64,000 nt of DNA, taken from an uncultured Oscillospiraceae bacterium (GTDB lineage: Bacteria; Bacillota; Clostridia; Oscillospirales; Oscillospiraceae). Made by a program: the position numbers and the translations under genes. Of this stretch, positions 25,621 through 34,403 are shown piece by piece. Numbering within the stretch: position 1 is the first letter of the stretch; every line of letters starts with the position of its first letter. The notes beneath the pieces were generated by a model. That model was not told where the DNA came from. It ran no database searches and saw only the letters and a program-made list of their open reading frames with translations. Location of the stretch: NCBI GenBank assembly GCA_934630495.1, contig CAKTVW010000006.1:5999-69998 (forward strand), read 5' to 3'.

Positions 25621-25712
25621 ACGGAAGAAAGCGGCGCTTTTTATCATCACGAAAGCGCATTTTGCGGTCGGGCGCAAGCGGCGCTCTCCGCAGTAAAAAG
25701 GAGGATATCCCT

Positions 25713-26156
25713 ATGAAATGGAAGCTATTGCTGGAGGCGGCGACCGAGGCCGTCACCGAAGCTGCCGACACCGCGCAGGGGCAGCAGTCCCTGAGCGACT
25801 TCACGCCGATGCTCGACATCATTCTGCTGGGCATTCTGGTTGTCTGCGGCGTCTATGCGCTGTATGCCGTGATCCGTCTGCACCGGGAATATATGCTGTT
25901 TCCGAACAGCATTCTCTATCCCGGCGACTGCCCCCCCGCCGAGTGCAAGGATGTTTTGGGCTTTATCGACTATATGACGCCGCTGCTCATCACGCTCGGA
26001 ACGGTCATGCTGGTGCTCGGCGCGGCGTTTGGCCTGAATATGTTTGTCTTTAAGCTGGAAAGCCTCTGGATCAGCATTGCGGAGCTGGTCCTGCCCGTCG
26101 GCCTGTTCGTCTGGTATATCATCGCGCAGAGAAAGGCGGCGAAGCGGTTCTGGTGA
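25713..26156 (+). CDS. Three-helix membrane protein, unknown function
   Basis: A 147-residue protein. After an acidic N-terminus (LLEAATEAVTEAADTAQG) there are three membrane helices at about residues 34-53, 86-108 and 115-137. AAAGGAGGATATCCCT precedes the ATG. Its stop overlaps the GTG of the dehydrogenase gene (GTGA), so both are translated together. No family recognised. Confidence 0.6.
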   Translation: MKWKLLLEAATEAVTEAADTAQGQQSLSDFTPMLDIILLGILVVCGVYALYAVIRLHREYMLFPNSILYPGDCPPAECKDVLGFIDYMTPLLITLGTVMLVLGAAFGLNMFVFKLESLWISIAELVLPVGLFVWYIIAQRKAAKRFW

Positions 26157-27112
26157 GCACGAAGATCGTCGTACTGGAGGGCTATGCCTCCAATCCCGGC
26201 GACCTGAGCTGGGAGAAGTTCGCCGCGCTGGGCGAGCTGACGGTCTACGACCGTACCGCGCCCGAGGAGATTTTGCCGCGTATCCGCGACGCGCAGATCG
26301 TCCTGATCAATAAAACGCGCCTGACGGCCGAGCTGCTGGCGCAGTGCCCGCATTTGCGAATGATCGGCGTGATGGCCACGGGCTATAACGTCGTGGATAT
26401 CGACGCCGCAAAGCGGCTGGGCATCGCGGTGTGCAATGTCCCCGGCTATTCTACGATGGCCGTGGCGCAGATGACCTTTGCGCTGCTGCTGGAAATGACG
26501 CAGCAGGTCGGTTTACATAATTCGTCCGTGCATGCCGGGCGCTGGACACAGGCACCGGATTTCTGCTACTGGGACGCGCCGCTGACGGAGCTGGACGGCA
26601 AGACCATGGGACTGGTCGGCTACGGCGCGATCGGACAGGCCGTCGGACGGATCGCGCAGGCGTTCGGACTTCGGCTGCTGGTGACGGCGCGGCATGAGCG
26701 TCCCGTCCCTGCTGGGGCGCGGTTTGTTTCGACCGAAGAACTGCTTCGCGAAGCGGATATCGTTTCGCTGCACTGCCCGCAGACGGCGGAAAATCTGCAC
26801 ATGATCGATGCCACCGCGCTGGAGACCATGAAGAACGGCGCGATCCTCCTCAACACCGCGCGCGGCGGGCTGATCGACGAGCAGGCGGTCGCCGATGCGC
26901 TGAAGCGCGGGAAGCTGCGCTTCTACGGCGCGGACGTTGTCTCCACCGAGCCGATCGACGCCGATAATCTGCTCCTGACCGCGCCGAACTGCTATCTGAC
27001 GCCCCATATCGCGTGGGCGCCGAAGGAGACGCGCGTTCGGCTGCACGGTGTCGTGCTGGAAAATCTGCGGGCATTTTTGGCCGGCAGACCGCAAAACGTC
27101 GTAAATCCCTGA
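26153..27112 (+). CDS. D-2-hydroxyacid dehydrogenase
   Basis: A 319-residue NAD-dependent enzyme of the D-isomer family (glycerate/phosphoglycerate dehydrogenase-like). The nucleotide-binding motif is GLVGYGAIGQAVGRIA (about residues 149-164). Catalytic residues sit in LLNTARGGLIDE (Arg), DVVSTEPI (Glu) and TPHIAWAP (His). Starts at GTG 26153, overlapping the previous stop. It interconverts a 2-keto acid and a D-2-hydroxy acid; hydroxypyruvate/glycerate is the likeliest pair. Confidence 0.9.
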   Translation: MSTKIVVLEGYASNPGDLSWEKFAALGELTVYDRTAPEEILPRIRDAQIVLINKTRLTAELLAQCPHLRMIGVMATGYNVVDIDAAKRLGIAVCNVPGYSTMAVAQMTFALLLEMTQQVGLHNSSVHAGRWTQAPDFCYWDAPLTELDGKTMGLVGYGAIGQAVGRIAQAFGLRLLVTARHERPVPAGARFVSTEELLREADIVSLHCPQTAENLHMIDATALETMKNGAILLNTARGGLIDEQAVADALKRGKLRFYGADVVSTEPIDADNLLLTAPNCYLTPHIAWAPKETRVRLHGVVLENLRAFLAGRPQNVVNP

Positions 27113-27162
27113 GAGCTTTTCCTGCCTTTCTGCAGAAAAGCGGGAAAAACCGAAAAATTCAG

Positions 27163-27192
27163 TTGACTTTCTCACACTCTTTGCGCTATAAT
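27163..27192 (+). promoter_or_regulatory. Sigma-A promoter of rpmH
   Basis: TTGACT (27163-27168) and TATAAT (27187-27192) with an 18-base spacer, giving a leader of about 115 bases before rpmH. Confidence 0.8.
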
Positions 27193-27313
27193 ATCATTTG
27201 CATGACTTTAGGAAGCGTTCGGCGGATTCTGCCGCCCGTTCCTACGGCATCCGATTTTTGATTGCTGCGGTCTTCGGACTGTTGAGCATAATTTTACAGG
27301 AGGTGTACACGAG

Positions 27314-27448
27314 ATGCTGCGTACCTATCAGCCCAGAAAGCGCCATCGCGCAAAGGTCCATGGTTTCCGCAAGAGAATGGCTACCGCGAACGGCCGCAAG
27401 GTTCTTGCCCGCCGCCGCGCAAAGGGCAGAGCCGTTCTGTCCGCCTGA
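27314..27448 (+). CDS. rpmH: 50S ribosomal protein L34
   Basis: A 44-residue, very basic protein: MLRTYQPRKRHRAKVHGFRK, then the conserved RMATANGRKVLARRRAKGR. This is the complete L34 sequence. ACAGGAGGTG lies at the right distance before the ATG. It opens the conserved rpmH-rnpA-yidD-yidC-jag cluster, but is set 619 bases from rnpA. Confidence 0.97.
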   Translation: MLRTYQPRKRHRAKVHGFRKRMATANGRKVLARRRAKGRAVLSA

Positions 27449-28067
27449 GTAAACGCCTGAACCGTGCCCGCGCCGTTCGGCCTGCCGCCGACGCCGGAGC
27501 ATGTGCGTTTACCCGAACCTGCACCCACACCGCTGGAACAACAAACTGTGCAGACGTATGCGTCCGTGTGATGCCGCGCCTGCCTGAGAGGCTGTAAAAG
27601 AAGCTCTGCTTTGCCATTGCGAGAAGTGAAATACCCGTTCGGTAAACGGGAACGGCTGCCCGGACAGGCGGTCGGCATCGCCGATTCGGATCGGAGCGGA
27701 ACGGCAGCGATCTTTCGACCGTTCCGTGCTGCGATCCCCGGTGAACGAGCCGCCGGGCCGAAGCCGTCGTTCGCGCTTACGGGCGGCGCTGCTCCGTCTT
27801 GTTCTTTCGAGACGGTCGGCGGCGCTGCGGCGGCTGCCCCGCGATCTCGGTGCGATCTTGGATCGCATGACCGGATCCGAGACTGCCTTTCCGCGTTCCG
27901 CTTCACTCCGCAGAGGGTCGTTCGAGCGTTCTTTTCACAGCTTCTTTTTGTAAAGGTCGCTTCGCGCCGACTGCTTTCGGGCCTTTGCGCGGCCCGACGG
28001 ACCGCGCCGCCTTCCCGATGCGCCGCCGCGAAGCCTGCCCTCTTTCGGGCGGAAACGAGGACTCACC
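27449..28067 (+). other. Unusually long GC-rich spacer between rpmH and rnpA
   Basis: In most Bacillota these two genes are within about 100 bases. Here 619 GC-rich bases intervene. Open frames occur on both strands, as expected at high GC, but their translations are Arg/Pro/Ala-rich and lack ribosome binding sites. Local hairpins are visible, for example CCCGTTCGGTAAACGGG near 27631-27647, and a 10-bp pair AAAAGAAGCT/AGCTTCTTTT spans the region (about 27596 and 27939). No gene is called. Confidence 0.6.
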
Positions 28068-28406
28068 ATGCTGCATACTGTTTCGCTGAAGGAAAATTCG
28101 GCGTTTCGCCGTCTATATTATCGCGGCCGATCCGCCGCCAACCGCTATCTGGTCGTCTACTGCCGCCGCAACGGGACGCATGTCACCCGTTTGGGCTTTA
28201 CGGTCGGCACCAAGCTCGGCCACGCGGTCGTGCGCAACCGGGTCCGCCGCCGCCTGCGGGAGATTTATCGTCTGAACGAGGCGAAGGCGGGCTATGATAT
28301 CGTCGTCGTGGCGCGCAGCGCCGCCGTCGACGCGGAATTTTCCGATTTGTCGCGCAGTCTGACCGCTCTGCTGGACAAGCTTGAGCTGACGGAGGCGCAC
28401 CGATGA
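28068..28406 (+). CDS. rnpA: Ribonuclease P protein component
   Basis: A 112-residue basic protein that supports the RNase P RNA in tRNA 5' processing. The N-terminus VSLKENSAFRRLYYRG and the signature VGTKLGHAVVRNRVRRRLRE (about residues 46-65) are typical. The stop overlaps the yidD start as ATGA. Confidence 0.96.
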   Translation: MLHTVSLKENSAFRRLYYRGRSAANRYLVVYCRRNGTHVTRLGFTVGTKLGHAVVRNRVRRRLREIYRLNEAKAGYDIVVVARSAAVDAEFSDLSRSLTALLDKLELTEAHR

Positions 28407-28615
28407 AGCGTCTGATGCTGGCGATGATCCGCTTTTACAGAAAGTATATCTCTCCTGCCTTCCCGCCAAGCTGCCGTTTTATCCCCACCTGCTCGCAATA
28501 CGGGCTGGAGGCGATCGAAAAATACGGCGCGCTCAAGGGCGGCTGGCTCACCTTCAAGCGGCTGCTGCGGTGCAACCCCTTTAACCACGGCGATTTTTAC
28601 GACCCCGTGCCGTAA
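28403..28615 (+). CDS. yidD: Membrane protein insertion efficiency factor YidD
   Basis: A 70-residue protein with the full family signature: YRKYISP, SCRFIPTCSQYGLEAI and GWLTFKRLLRCNPF. It is translated from an ATG overlapping the rnpA stop. It assists YidC-dependent membrane insertion. Confidence 0.95.
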   Translation: MKRLMLAMIRFYRKYISPAFPPSCRFIPTCSQYGLEAIEKYGALKGGWLTFKRLLRCNPFNHGDFYDPVP

Positions 28616-28653
28616 AACGGTCGCCACCCACTCCCGTTTTTAGGAGAACACAA

Positions 28654-29853
28654 ATGAATAGTATTGTAGACATTATCCGCGTTCCCTTCGGCTATCTGCT
28701 GGAATGGCTCTACACCTTTACCGGCAGCTATGGCCTTGCGCTGCTTCTGTTCTCTCTCGTGGTCAAGCTGATTCTGGTGCCGCTGAGCGCCAAGAGCAAG
28801 AAGACCATGATGAAGACCTCCCGCCTGCAGCCGAAGCTCAAGCAGATCGAGCTGGCCTGCGGCGACGACAAGCAGAAGTATCAGCAGGAGGTCCAGCAGC
28901 TTTATAAGGACGAAGGCGTCAGCATGATGGGCGGCTGCCTCTGGTCCTTTATTCCGCTGCTGCTCCTGCTTCCGCTGTATACCGTCATTCGTGAGCCGCT
29001 GCAATACCTGCTGCACCTCGACACCGGCGTGGTCGAGCAGCTCAAGACCGCTTTTGAGGCGACCGGCGCAAAGGCCGACACCTATTGGCAGCTTCGCTGC
29101 GCCGCAGACCTTGAAACATTCGGCGCGGGGATCGTCAACGGTGTGAGATCGCTGAACTTCGACTTCCTCGGCATCGATCTTGCGCAGACGCCGTGGACGC
29201 TCGTGGGTGAGCTTGGCTTTACGACCTATGTCAAGACGGTGTTCACCGATTGGAGCACTGCGGGCGGAGTCCTGCTCCCACTGATCTCCGGCGGCCTGAA
29301 CTATCTGACGGTCTTTATCAGTCAGAAGATGAACAATTCCGTCATTGCCGACGACAACGGCGAAAAGGATGCCGCTGCCGCCGCGACCGCACAGACGGGT
29401 AAGCTGATGACCACGATGATGCCGCTGCTTTCCGTCGTGTTCGGCTTTGTCATGCCGCTGGGCCTGTCGGTCTACTGGATCGCGCAGTCCGTGTTCGGCA
29501 TCGTGCAGGATTATTTCCTGACTAAGCATTACCGCAAGGTCTATGACGCCGAGGACGCCGTCAAGCGCGAAAAGGCTGCGGAGCTTGCGGCGGAGGAGGC
29601 CGAAAAGGAGCGCATCCGCGCGCTGAAGCGTGCCGCGAATCCCGACGGTATCACCGAGAATACCAGCAAGAAAAAACAGCAGCTCCGCGAACGTCAGGGA
29701 CGCGAGGCCGCCGCGAAGGAATTTGAAGCAAAGAAACGCGCCGCCAACGGAGATGAGCCGCAGGAACCGGCCAAAAACCCCGGCGGCGAGGCCAATCGTC
29801 CCTATGCACGCGGACGTGCGTATGAAGCCGACCGCTATCAGCAGGACGAGTAA
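28654..29853 (+). CDS. yidC: Membrane protein insertase YidC
   Basis: A 399-residue YidC/Oxa1 protein. The first helix (YGLALLLFSLVVKLILVPL) is followed by the charged hairpin MKTSRLQPKLKQI and YQQEVQQLYKDEGV; further helices are at about residues 93-112, 205-225, 252-270 and 275-290. The C-terminus is a long charged tail rich in K/E/R/A from about residue 300 (VKREKAAELAAEEAEKER), longer than in Bacillus SpoIIIJ. There is an extra segment of about 90 residues between the second and third helices. Sits in the usual place after yidD. Confidence 0.94.
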   Translation: MNSIVDIIRVPFGYLLEWLYTFTGSYGLALLLFSLVVKLILVPLSAKSKKTMMKTSRLQPKLKQIELACGDDKQKYQQEVQQLYKDEGVSMMGGCLWSFIPLLLLLPLYTVIREPLQYLLHLDTGVVEQLKTAFEATGAKADTYWQLRCAADLETFGAGIVNGVRSLNFDFLGIDLAQTPWTLVGELGFTTYVKTVFTDWSTAGGVLLPLISGGLNYLTVFISQKMNNSVIADDNGEKDAAAAATAQTGKLMTTMMPLLSVVFGFVMPLGLSVYWIAQSVFGIVQDYFLTKHYRKVYDAEDAVKREKAAELAAEEAEKERIRALKRAANPDGITENTSKKKQQLRERQGREAAAKEFEAKKRAANGDEPQEPAKNPGGEANRPYARGRAYEADRYQQDE

Positions 29854-29950
29854 TCAGCCTTGGGAAGCTCTGATCGATCGTTACGGCGCTCGTAACCGGG
29901 CGCTTCCCGAGCGATCGGTACGGAGTCTCCCTTTCTATTAAGGAGATAAT

Positions 29951-30880
29951 ATGGAAAAATCAATCGTTACCACCGGGAAAACGATCGAGCTGGCGATCGA
30001 GGCGGCGCTTGCGCAGCTCAAGCTGGATCGTGACAGCGTCTCGGTGGAGGTCTTGAAGAACGCAAGATCCGGTTTTCTGGGCATCGGTGCCTCTCCCGCA
30101 GAGGTCAAGGTGACCTATCAGGTGCCGGACGAAGCGCCTGCCGCGCCCAAGAGCGCACTTTCCTCCGCCTCCCGCTCCAAACCGAAGGAGCGTCCGGAGG
30201 TCACCTCCGGCATCATTTCCCGCCCGGGGAAGAAGATCGAGCCGCAGGAGCCGAAGAAGCGCCCCGAGCGCACCGACCGTCCCAAGCCCGAGCGCAAGCC
30301 CGAGCCGAAGAAGCCTGCGGAAGCAAAGAAACCTGTTGAGGCAAAGAAACCCGCCGAGTCGAAGAAGCCGGCCGAGCCGAAGCCCGCGCCCGTGCCGAAG
30401 ACCTATGCACCTGCCGCGCCCGGCAGCGTCGAGGAGCAGATTGAGACCTTCCTCAAAGGCCTGCTGCAGCACATGGGTTCCGACGCCGAGCCGCACGCCT
30501 ACCGCCTCGACGAGGAAAGCTACCGCGCCGACCTCGTGGGCGGAGATGTCGGTCTGCTGATCGGCCGACGCGGCGATACGCTCGATGCGATCCAGTATCT
30601 GACCGGCTATGCCGTCAATCGCGGACGTGAAAAGCGCCTGCGCATCAGCGTGGACGCAGGGGATTACCGCCTGAAGCGCGAGGAATCCCTCCGCCAGCTT
30701 GCAAACAAGATGGCCGCGAAGGCGGTCAAATACCGCCGCAACTTTACGCTTGAGCCGATGAACGCCTATGAGCGTCATGTGATCCATGCCGCCCTTCAGG
30801 ATTATCCCGAGGTCACCACGTTCTCAACGGGAACGGAGCCTCACCGCCGCATCGTCGTCTCCTACGCAAAGGAAAAATAA
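29951..30880 (+). CDS. jag: RNA-binding protein Jag/KhpB
   Basis: A 309-residue protein with the three family parts. The Jag-N domain is at residues 1-60 (VEVLKNARSGFLGIGA). A Lys/Pro/Glu linker with repeated KKPAE/AKKP units spans about 65-150, and KH plus R3H domains about 155-305 (LLIGRRGDTLDAIQYL; RRNFTLEPMNAYERHVIH; TGTEPHRRIVV). ATTAAGGAGATAAT precedes the ATG. It is an RNA-binding regulator of cell elongation in relatives and follows yidC as usual. Confidence 0.93.
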   Translation: MEKSIVTTGKTIELAIEAALAQLKLDRDSVSVEVLKNARSGFLGIGASPAEVKVTYQVPDEAPAAPKSALSSASRSKPKERPEVTSGIISRPGKKIEPQEPKKRPERTDRPKPERKPEPKKPAEAKKPVEAKKPAESKKPAEPKPAPVPKTYAPAAPGSVEEQIETFLKGLLQHMGSDAEPHAYRLDEESYRADLVGGDVGLLIGRRGDTLDAIQYLTGYAVNRGREKRLRISVDAGDYRLKREESLRQLANKMAAKAVKYRRNFTLEPMNAYERHVIHAALQDYPEVTTFSTGTEPHRRIVVSYAKEK

Positions 30881-30910
30881 AAAAAGTCGCCTCATACCGA
30901 GATCCGGTTG

Positions 30911-30967
30911 AAGCATTACGTATGCTTTAACGGCCGCCCCTGCGGAACGGACCTCGTATGGGGCGGC
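30911..30967 (+). terminator. Tandem hairpins after jag
   Basis: AAGCATTACGTATGCTT (30911-30927) and GCCGCCCC...GGGGCGGC (30933-30940 with 30960-30967) form two hairpins after the jag stop. No T-run follows, so termination efficiency is unclear. Confidence 0.4.
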
Positions 30968-31144
30968 TTCCGCTTTGCCGCGGCATCGGTACGGAGCCGC
31001 GGCGACCCCGGAGCGACAGGCGCGGCGGGAAAGCTTCAGCGGCAGTTCAATTATTTTTCAATCTTCCGTGCTATAATAGTTTCAGCGGTCGGAAAAGGCC
31101 GATCGGCGCGGAGCTTCCCCTCCGTGCCGGAAATGGAGAAGGAT

Positions 31145-31306
31145 ATGAAGCTTTTACTTGTTGAGGACGAACGGAGAATGGCACAGGCGCTGTGCGAAAT
31201 TTTATGTCAGGAGCGGTATGACGTCGACTGCTGCTATGACGGCCTGTCCGGGCTGGACGCGGCGGAAAGTAATATCTACGATCTTATCATTCTGGGCTGC
31301 GCATGA
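31145..31306 (+). pseudogene. Response regulator, receiver-domain fragment
   Basis: 53 residues beginning MKLLLVEDERRMAQALCEIL, the start of an OmpR-type receiver with the acidic pair. It ends at DLIILGCA: the phospho-accepting Asp that should follow LIIL is lost and a stop comes at once. A ribosome binding site (GGAGAAGG) and a TATAAT (31072-31077) are present upstream. It is the stub of a gene whose remaining three quarters are gone. Confidence 0.75.
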
Positions 31307-31521
31307 CGCTCAAAAACGGCAGCAGCTTCACAGGCACCGTCAACGTTATCGACAATGCGCAGGGCGGCACCGCAGTCGAAGACAACGCCGTCATCACCGT
31401 CAAAAGCGGCTGTACATGGAATCTGACCGGAAACTGCACCGTAACAAGCCTTGAAAACAACGGCACGATCAATTTCAACGGCTATACCATCACGCTTGCC
31501 GACGGGACTGTGCTGAAGTAA
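31303..31521 (+). pseudogene. C-terminal fragment of a beta-helix surface protein
   Basis: 72 residues: MTLKNGSSFTGTVNVID, AVITVKSGCTWNLTGNCTVT, SLENNGTINFNGYTITLADG. The short repeated strands with N-G and T-V pairs are those of the end of a right-handed beta-helix, as in large adhesin-like proteins of gut Clostridia. It overlaps the stop of the receiver fragment (ATGA) and has no signal peptide or ribosome binding site. It is most likely the 3' end of a large gene joined to the regulator stub by a deletion. A terminator follows. Confidence 0.6.
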
Positions 31522-31630
31522 CGCGCACGCAGCAGAGGCGCGGGAATCACGCCTGCAGTGCCGACGTTCTTCTCTGACTTCCCAATAGCGAATAAAACGG
31601 GAACCGGTAAAGGGGCTTCGGCCATACAAA

Positions 31631-31671
31631 AAACGGGAGAGGCAGCATAGTGCTGTCTCTCCCGTTTTTTT
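31631..31671 (+). terminator. Intrinsic terminator
   Basis: A 16-bp stem AACGGGAGAGGCAGCA / TGCTGTCTCTCCCGTT (one G-T pair) with a TAG loop and a run of seven T. It would end the beta-helix gene remnant. Confidence 0.9.
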
Positions 31672-31788
31672 GAAGCAGGATATCTGCGGCGCGGTGCCGC
31701 GCGTTAGGCGATCAAAAGGATTGATATCACCAAGTAAGTCGATCGGAAATTCATATCATACTGCAATCGAGGGAAAGCATGAAATGCT

Positions 31789-31820
31789 CAGCGTGTCGAA
31801 AAACCATTTTCGACACGCTG
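31789..31820. repeat. Perfect 14-bp hairpin
   Basis: CAGCGTGTCGAAAA, loop ACCA, then the exact complement. The half-sequence CAGCGTGTCGAA recurs at about 41063-41074 beside the second copy of the repeat element, so it belongs to the same repeat family. Confidence 0.6.
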
Positions 31821-31879
31821 GCAGACTGCTAAAAAGTTCGGAAGACAAGCAACTCACGCCCGTCGGCGTACATAGGTAC

Positions 31880-31990
31880 GGGGACGTTTGCGAGCGCCGC
31901 CAGCGGCGGATACAGCGAGCAAAAAGGAGTGGCAGCGGTCAAAATTTGAAGCCGCCGTCAGCGCGGCGCACAAATTTTGGGCACCGCAAC
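31880..31990. repeat. Interspersed repeat, copy 1 (about 110 bp)
   Basis: Shares GTTTGCGAGCGCCGCC, then CGAGCAAAAAGGAG and GGCAGCGGTC, and ends GGGCACCGCAAC, in the same order as 41125-41231. Between the copies the middle differs. No coding function is seen; the roughly 700 bases between the terminator at 31671 and the rqcH stop hold only repeats of this kind. Confidence 0.65.
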
Positions 31991-32084
31991 AGGGAGGGCG
32001 TGAGTTGCGCAGCACCCGCAAGGGGGGTACGCCGCATCCGTAAAGCTCCTTCGTCGCTAACGGCTGCGCAGTAAGTCAAAATCC

Positions 32085-32215
32085 GTGCGAAGCAAGCTTG
32101 TTTTCGCGTTGAAAAGTTTGGAATATACTACTTTTTCAAATCAAAATGCCGAGAGCAAAATCCATAAAAGAATTTAACCGATTTTGACGATTCCGGACTT
32201 TTTTGACAGTCTGAG
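32085..32215. repeat. AT-rich degenerate palindrome
   Basis: Contains GTTGAAAAGTTTGG and ACTTTTTCAAATC as inverted cores and AAAATCCG/CGATTTT ends, similar in design to the palindrome at 19458-19616. Non-coding. Confidence 0.4.
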
Positions 32216-32253
32216 CATGAAATGCTATCATAGCCGTGCAGATAGATTCTGCA

Positions 32254-33990
32254 TCAGTCGGCGCGCAGGCGGTCGGGGAGTGCGGCATCGGGTGTGACGA
32301 TCACCGTGCGGTAGCGCTCATAGACCACCATCCCGGGCTTCGCGCCGTTCGGTTTCTTCAAATTGCGCACCTCGGTCACATCGACGGGGACATTCTGTCC
32401 CTCCCGCGCCTGCGAATAAAATGCCGCAAGCATCGCGGCCTCGGTGACGGTGCGGTCGGGGACGGGCTGTCCGCCGCAGCAAATGACGACATGCGTTCCG
32501 TGGAACTTCTGAATATGCAGCCAGAGATCGTTATGACGGGCGGTTTTCAGAGAAAGCTCGTCGTTTTGGCGGTTGTTGCGGCCCACGAGGATCCGCAGTC
32601 CGTCGGAGGAGGTAAACTCCGTCGGCTTGCAGGGCTGCTGCTTTTGCCGATGCTTGCGGTCGGTGCAGCGGAGATAGCCGCCGGCCTCCAATTCCGCTCG
32701 AATATCGCTCAAATCTCGCTCGTTTTCAGCTCTCGACAGCTCATCGAGCACGGTACCGAGATAGTCCGCTTCGATCTCGCCGCGTTTGATCTGCTCGGCA
32801 AGGACGCTTTCGGCGTGCTTCGCCTTCACATATTCCTTGTAAAAACGCGCCGCGTTTTGCTGGGGAGAAAGCTCGGGCTTGAGCGGGATCTCAATTTCGG
32901 GCATGGCCTCGTCGTAGAAGTTCACCGCGCGCAGAAGCGTCTGACCGCGCGTGATCGCGTATAGATTCGCCGTGACGATGTCGCCCATGCGCCGAAGCTG
33001 CTCCCGATCGAATGTGGCCTCGCGCTCCTTTCGCTGCTGCTCCAGCTTGCGGAGAGTCCGTTCGCGGAGCGTCGTAATCGTTTTGCGCAGCGTCTGTGAC
33101 TTTTGCCGCATACGGTCGGCGTGGTCTGTCTGCGTATAAAAGGCATCGAGCAGGGCGGAAAAGCTTTCGTAAGGCCGATTTTCCATATAAGCGCCGTATT
33201 GCCCGATCTCGCAGAAGGAAAAATCCGTCGGAACACCCTCCCGCAAAAGCATCACGGGGCGCTTTTCGCCGTTCATGGGGAGCGCCTGCGCCAGATATGC
33301 GGCAAGACGGCCGCGGTCGAGCGCCGAAATGTCGGCATCGGTCTCGCCGCTGAAGCGGTAAGCAAGCTCTCGGGCGATCAGGGGCGAAATTCCGGCAAAG
33401 CTGTCCAGCAGCCATTTGTCCAATCGCTTGGAGCTTTCAACTTCGCTCAACATCGCTTGAATGTCGCTCAAAAGGACCTCCTGCGGGATGCGCTTGCCTT
33501 GGCGCGGCGGCTCATGATAGAACAGACCCGGCAGGACCTGCCGAAGCTCCGACATTTCAAAGTCCACGCGCCGCAGGCAGTCGATGATGCGGCCGTCGCT
33601 GCCCGTGAGGATCAGGTTGGAGTTGCGCCCCATCAGCTCGAGGATCAGGTGCTTTTGGCAGGGGACGCCCATTTCGTCGGTACAGTCCAGCGCCAGATCG
33701 ATGCTGCGCTCCGCGATCGGCTGCGTTACGGCGGCAATGCGCCCGCCCGCGAGATGCTTGCGCAGCAGCATACAGAACATCGGCGGCTGCGCCGGATTTT
33801 CAAACGCGGCGGCAGTCATGTGGATGCGCGGGCGATTGACGTTTGCAGAGATCAGCAGCCGTTCGCGCCCGCGAAGCTGCAGAAGCACGGTGTCGCGCGA
33901 GGGCTGCTGTACCTTTTCCACGCGGCTGCCGATCAGCTGCGGCCGAAGCTCTGCGGCGACCGCGCTTAAAAATACTGCGTCAAACGGCAT
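32254..33990 (-). CDS. rqcH: Rqc2/RqcH family protein (NFACT, ribosome quality control)
   Basis: A 578-residue protein. NFACT-N starts MPFDAVFLSAVAAELRPQLI, with NRPRIHMT and MLLRKHLAGGRI. A central coiled coil covers about residues 280-430, and the C-terminal NFACT-R (DUF814) domain about 440-560 has GRNNRQND and HNDLWLHIQKFHGTHVVI. It recruits tRNA-Ala to stalled 50S subunits and adds alanine tails. Older annotation calls it a fibronectin-binding protein. Its start overlaps the mrnC end by 11 bases, placing it last in the glucokinase-GNAT-mrnC-rqcH operon. Confidence 0.93.
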   Translation of the reverse strand: MPFDAVFLSAVAAELRPQLIGSRVEKVQQPSRDTVLLQLRGRERLLISANVNRPRIHMTAAAFENPAQPPMFCMLLRKHLAGGRIAAVTQPIAERSIDLALDCTDEMGVPCQKHLILELMGRNSNLILTGSDGRIIDCLRRVDFEMSELRQVLPGLFYHEPPRQGKRIPQEVLLSDIQAMLSEVESSKRLDKWLLDSFAGISPLIARELAYRFSGETDADISALDRGRLAAYLAQALPMNGEKRPVMLLREGVPTDFSFCEIGQYGAYMENRPYESFSALLDAFYTQTDHADRMRQKSQTLRKTITTLRERTLRKLEQQRKEREATFDREQLRRMGDIVTANLYAITRGQTLLRAVNFYDEAMPEIEIPLKPELSPQQNAARFYKEYVKAKHAESVLAEQIKRGEIEADYLGTVLDELSRAENERDLSDIRAELEAGGYLRCTDRKHRQKQQPCKPTEFTSSDGLRILVGRNNRQNDELSLKTARHNDLWLHIQKFHGTHVVICCGGQPVPDRTVTEAAMLAAFYSQAREGQNVPVDVTEVRNLKKPNGAKPGMVVYERYRTVIVTPDAALPDRLRAD

Positions 33991-34393
33991 TTTCTTCCTC
34001 CCTCACGGCGGCATAGAGCGCCTCAATGCGCTCCTGTCGGCCCAAAAGATACAACGCGCCGAACAGCGCCTCCAGCCCCGTCGCCTTGCCGTACTCGGCG
34101 GGCGTGGCGTTTTTGGGAATGGCGTGGACATGCGCGTTGCGCCCCCGCCGATAGACGGCCGCTTCCTCCTCCGTCAGCATCGGCAGAAGCCGATCGACAA
34201 AGGCCGCCTGCGCGGGAGCGCAGACCCGCGCGACCGTTTCGCGGTGGAGATTGCCGTTTTTGGCAAGTCCGCCGCCGCAAAGCTCCGTCCGTACCAGTAA
34301 TTCAAAGACTGCGTCGCCGATGTGCGCCAATCCGAGCGCCGAAACGGCGTTGACCTCGCGAAGCGTCATTTTAGGATGTAGTCCCTGCTGCAT
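33980..34393 (-). CDS. mrnC: Mini-ribonuclease 3
   Basis: A 137-residue RNase III-like enzyme without a dsRNA-binding domain. GLAHIGDAVFELLVR carries the catalytic acidic residues; KNATPAEYGKATGLEALFG is the second conserved helix with the acid in TGLEALFG. It matures 23S rRNA in Bacillus. ATG 34393 is used because GAGGAGGCCGTT lies just before it; the longer frame runs through the GNAT gene. Confidence 0.9.
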   Translation of the reverse strand: MQQGLHPKMTLREVNAVSALGLAHIGDAVFELLVRTELCGGGLAKNGNLHRETVARVCAPAQAAFVDRLLPMLTEEEAAVYRRGRNAHVHAIPKNATPAEYGKATGLEALFGALYLLGRQERIEALYAAVREEENAV

Positions 34394-34403
34394 AACGGCC
34401 TCC

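Larger units (their letters stand above)
25382..25712. other. Divergent intergenic region
   Basis: About 330 bases holding two divergent promoters (listed separately) and the leaders of both operons. No small gene with a credible ribosome binding site was seen. Confidence 0.5.

Noticed and set aside
27113..27313. Possible replication origin near rpmH
   Set aside because: rpmH often lies near dnaA and oriC, but I saw no cluster of TTATCCACA boxes and dnaA is not in the window.
27328..27906. Long frames on both strands in the rpmH-rnpA spacer
   Set aside because: Expected by chance at this GC content; no ribosome binding site and no domain.
31670..32074. A 134-codon frame after the beta-helix fragment
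   Set aside because: It runs through interspersed repeats and starts inside a terminator.
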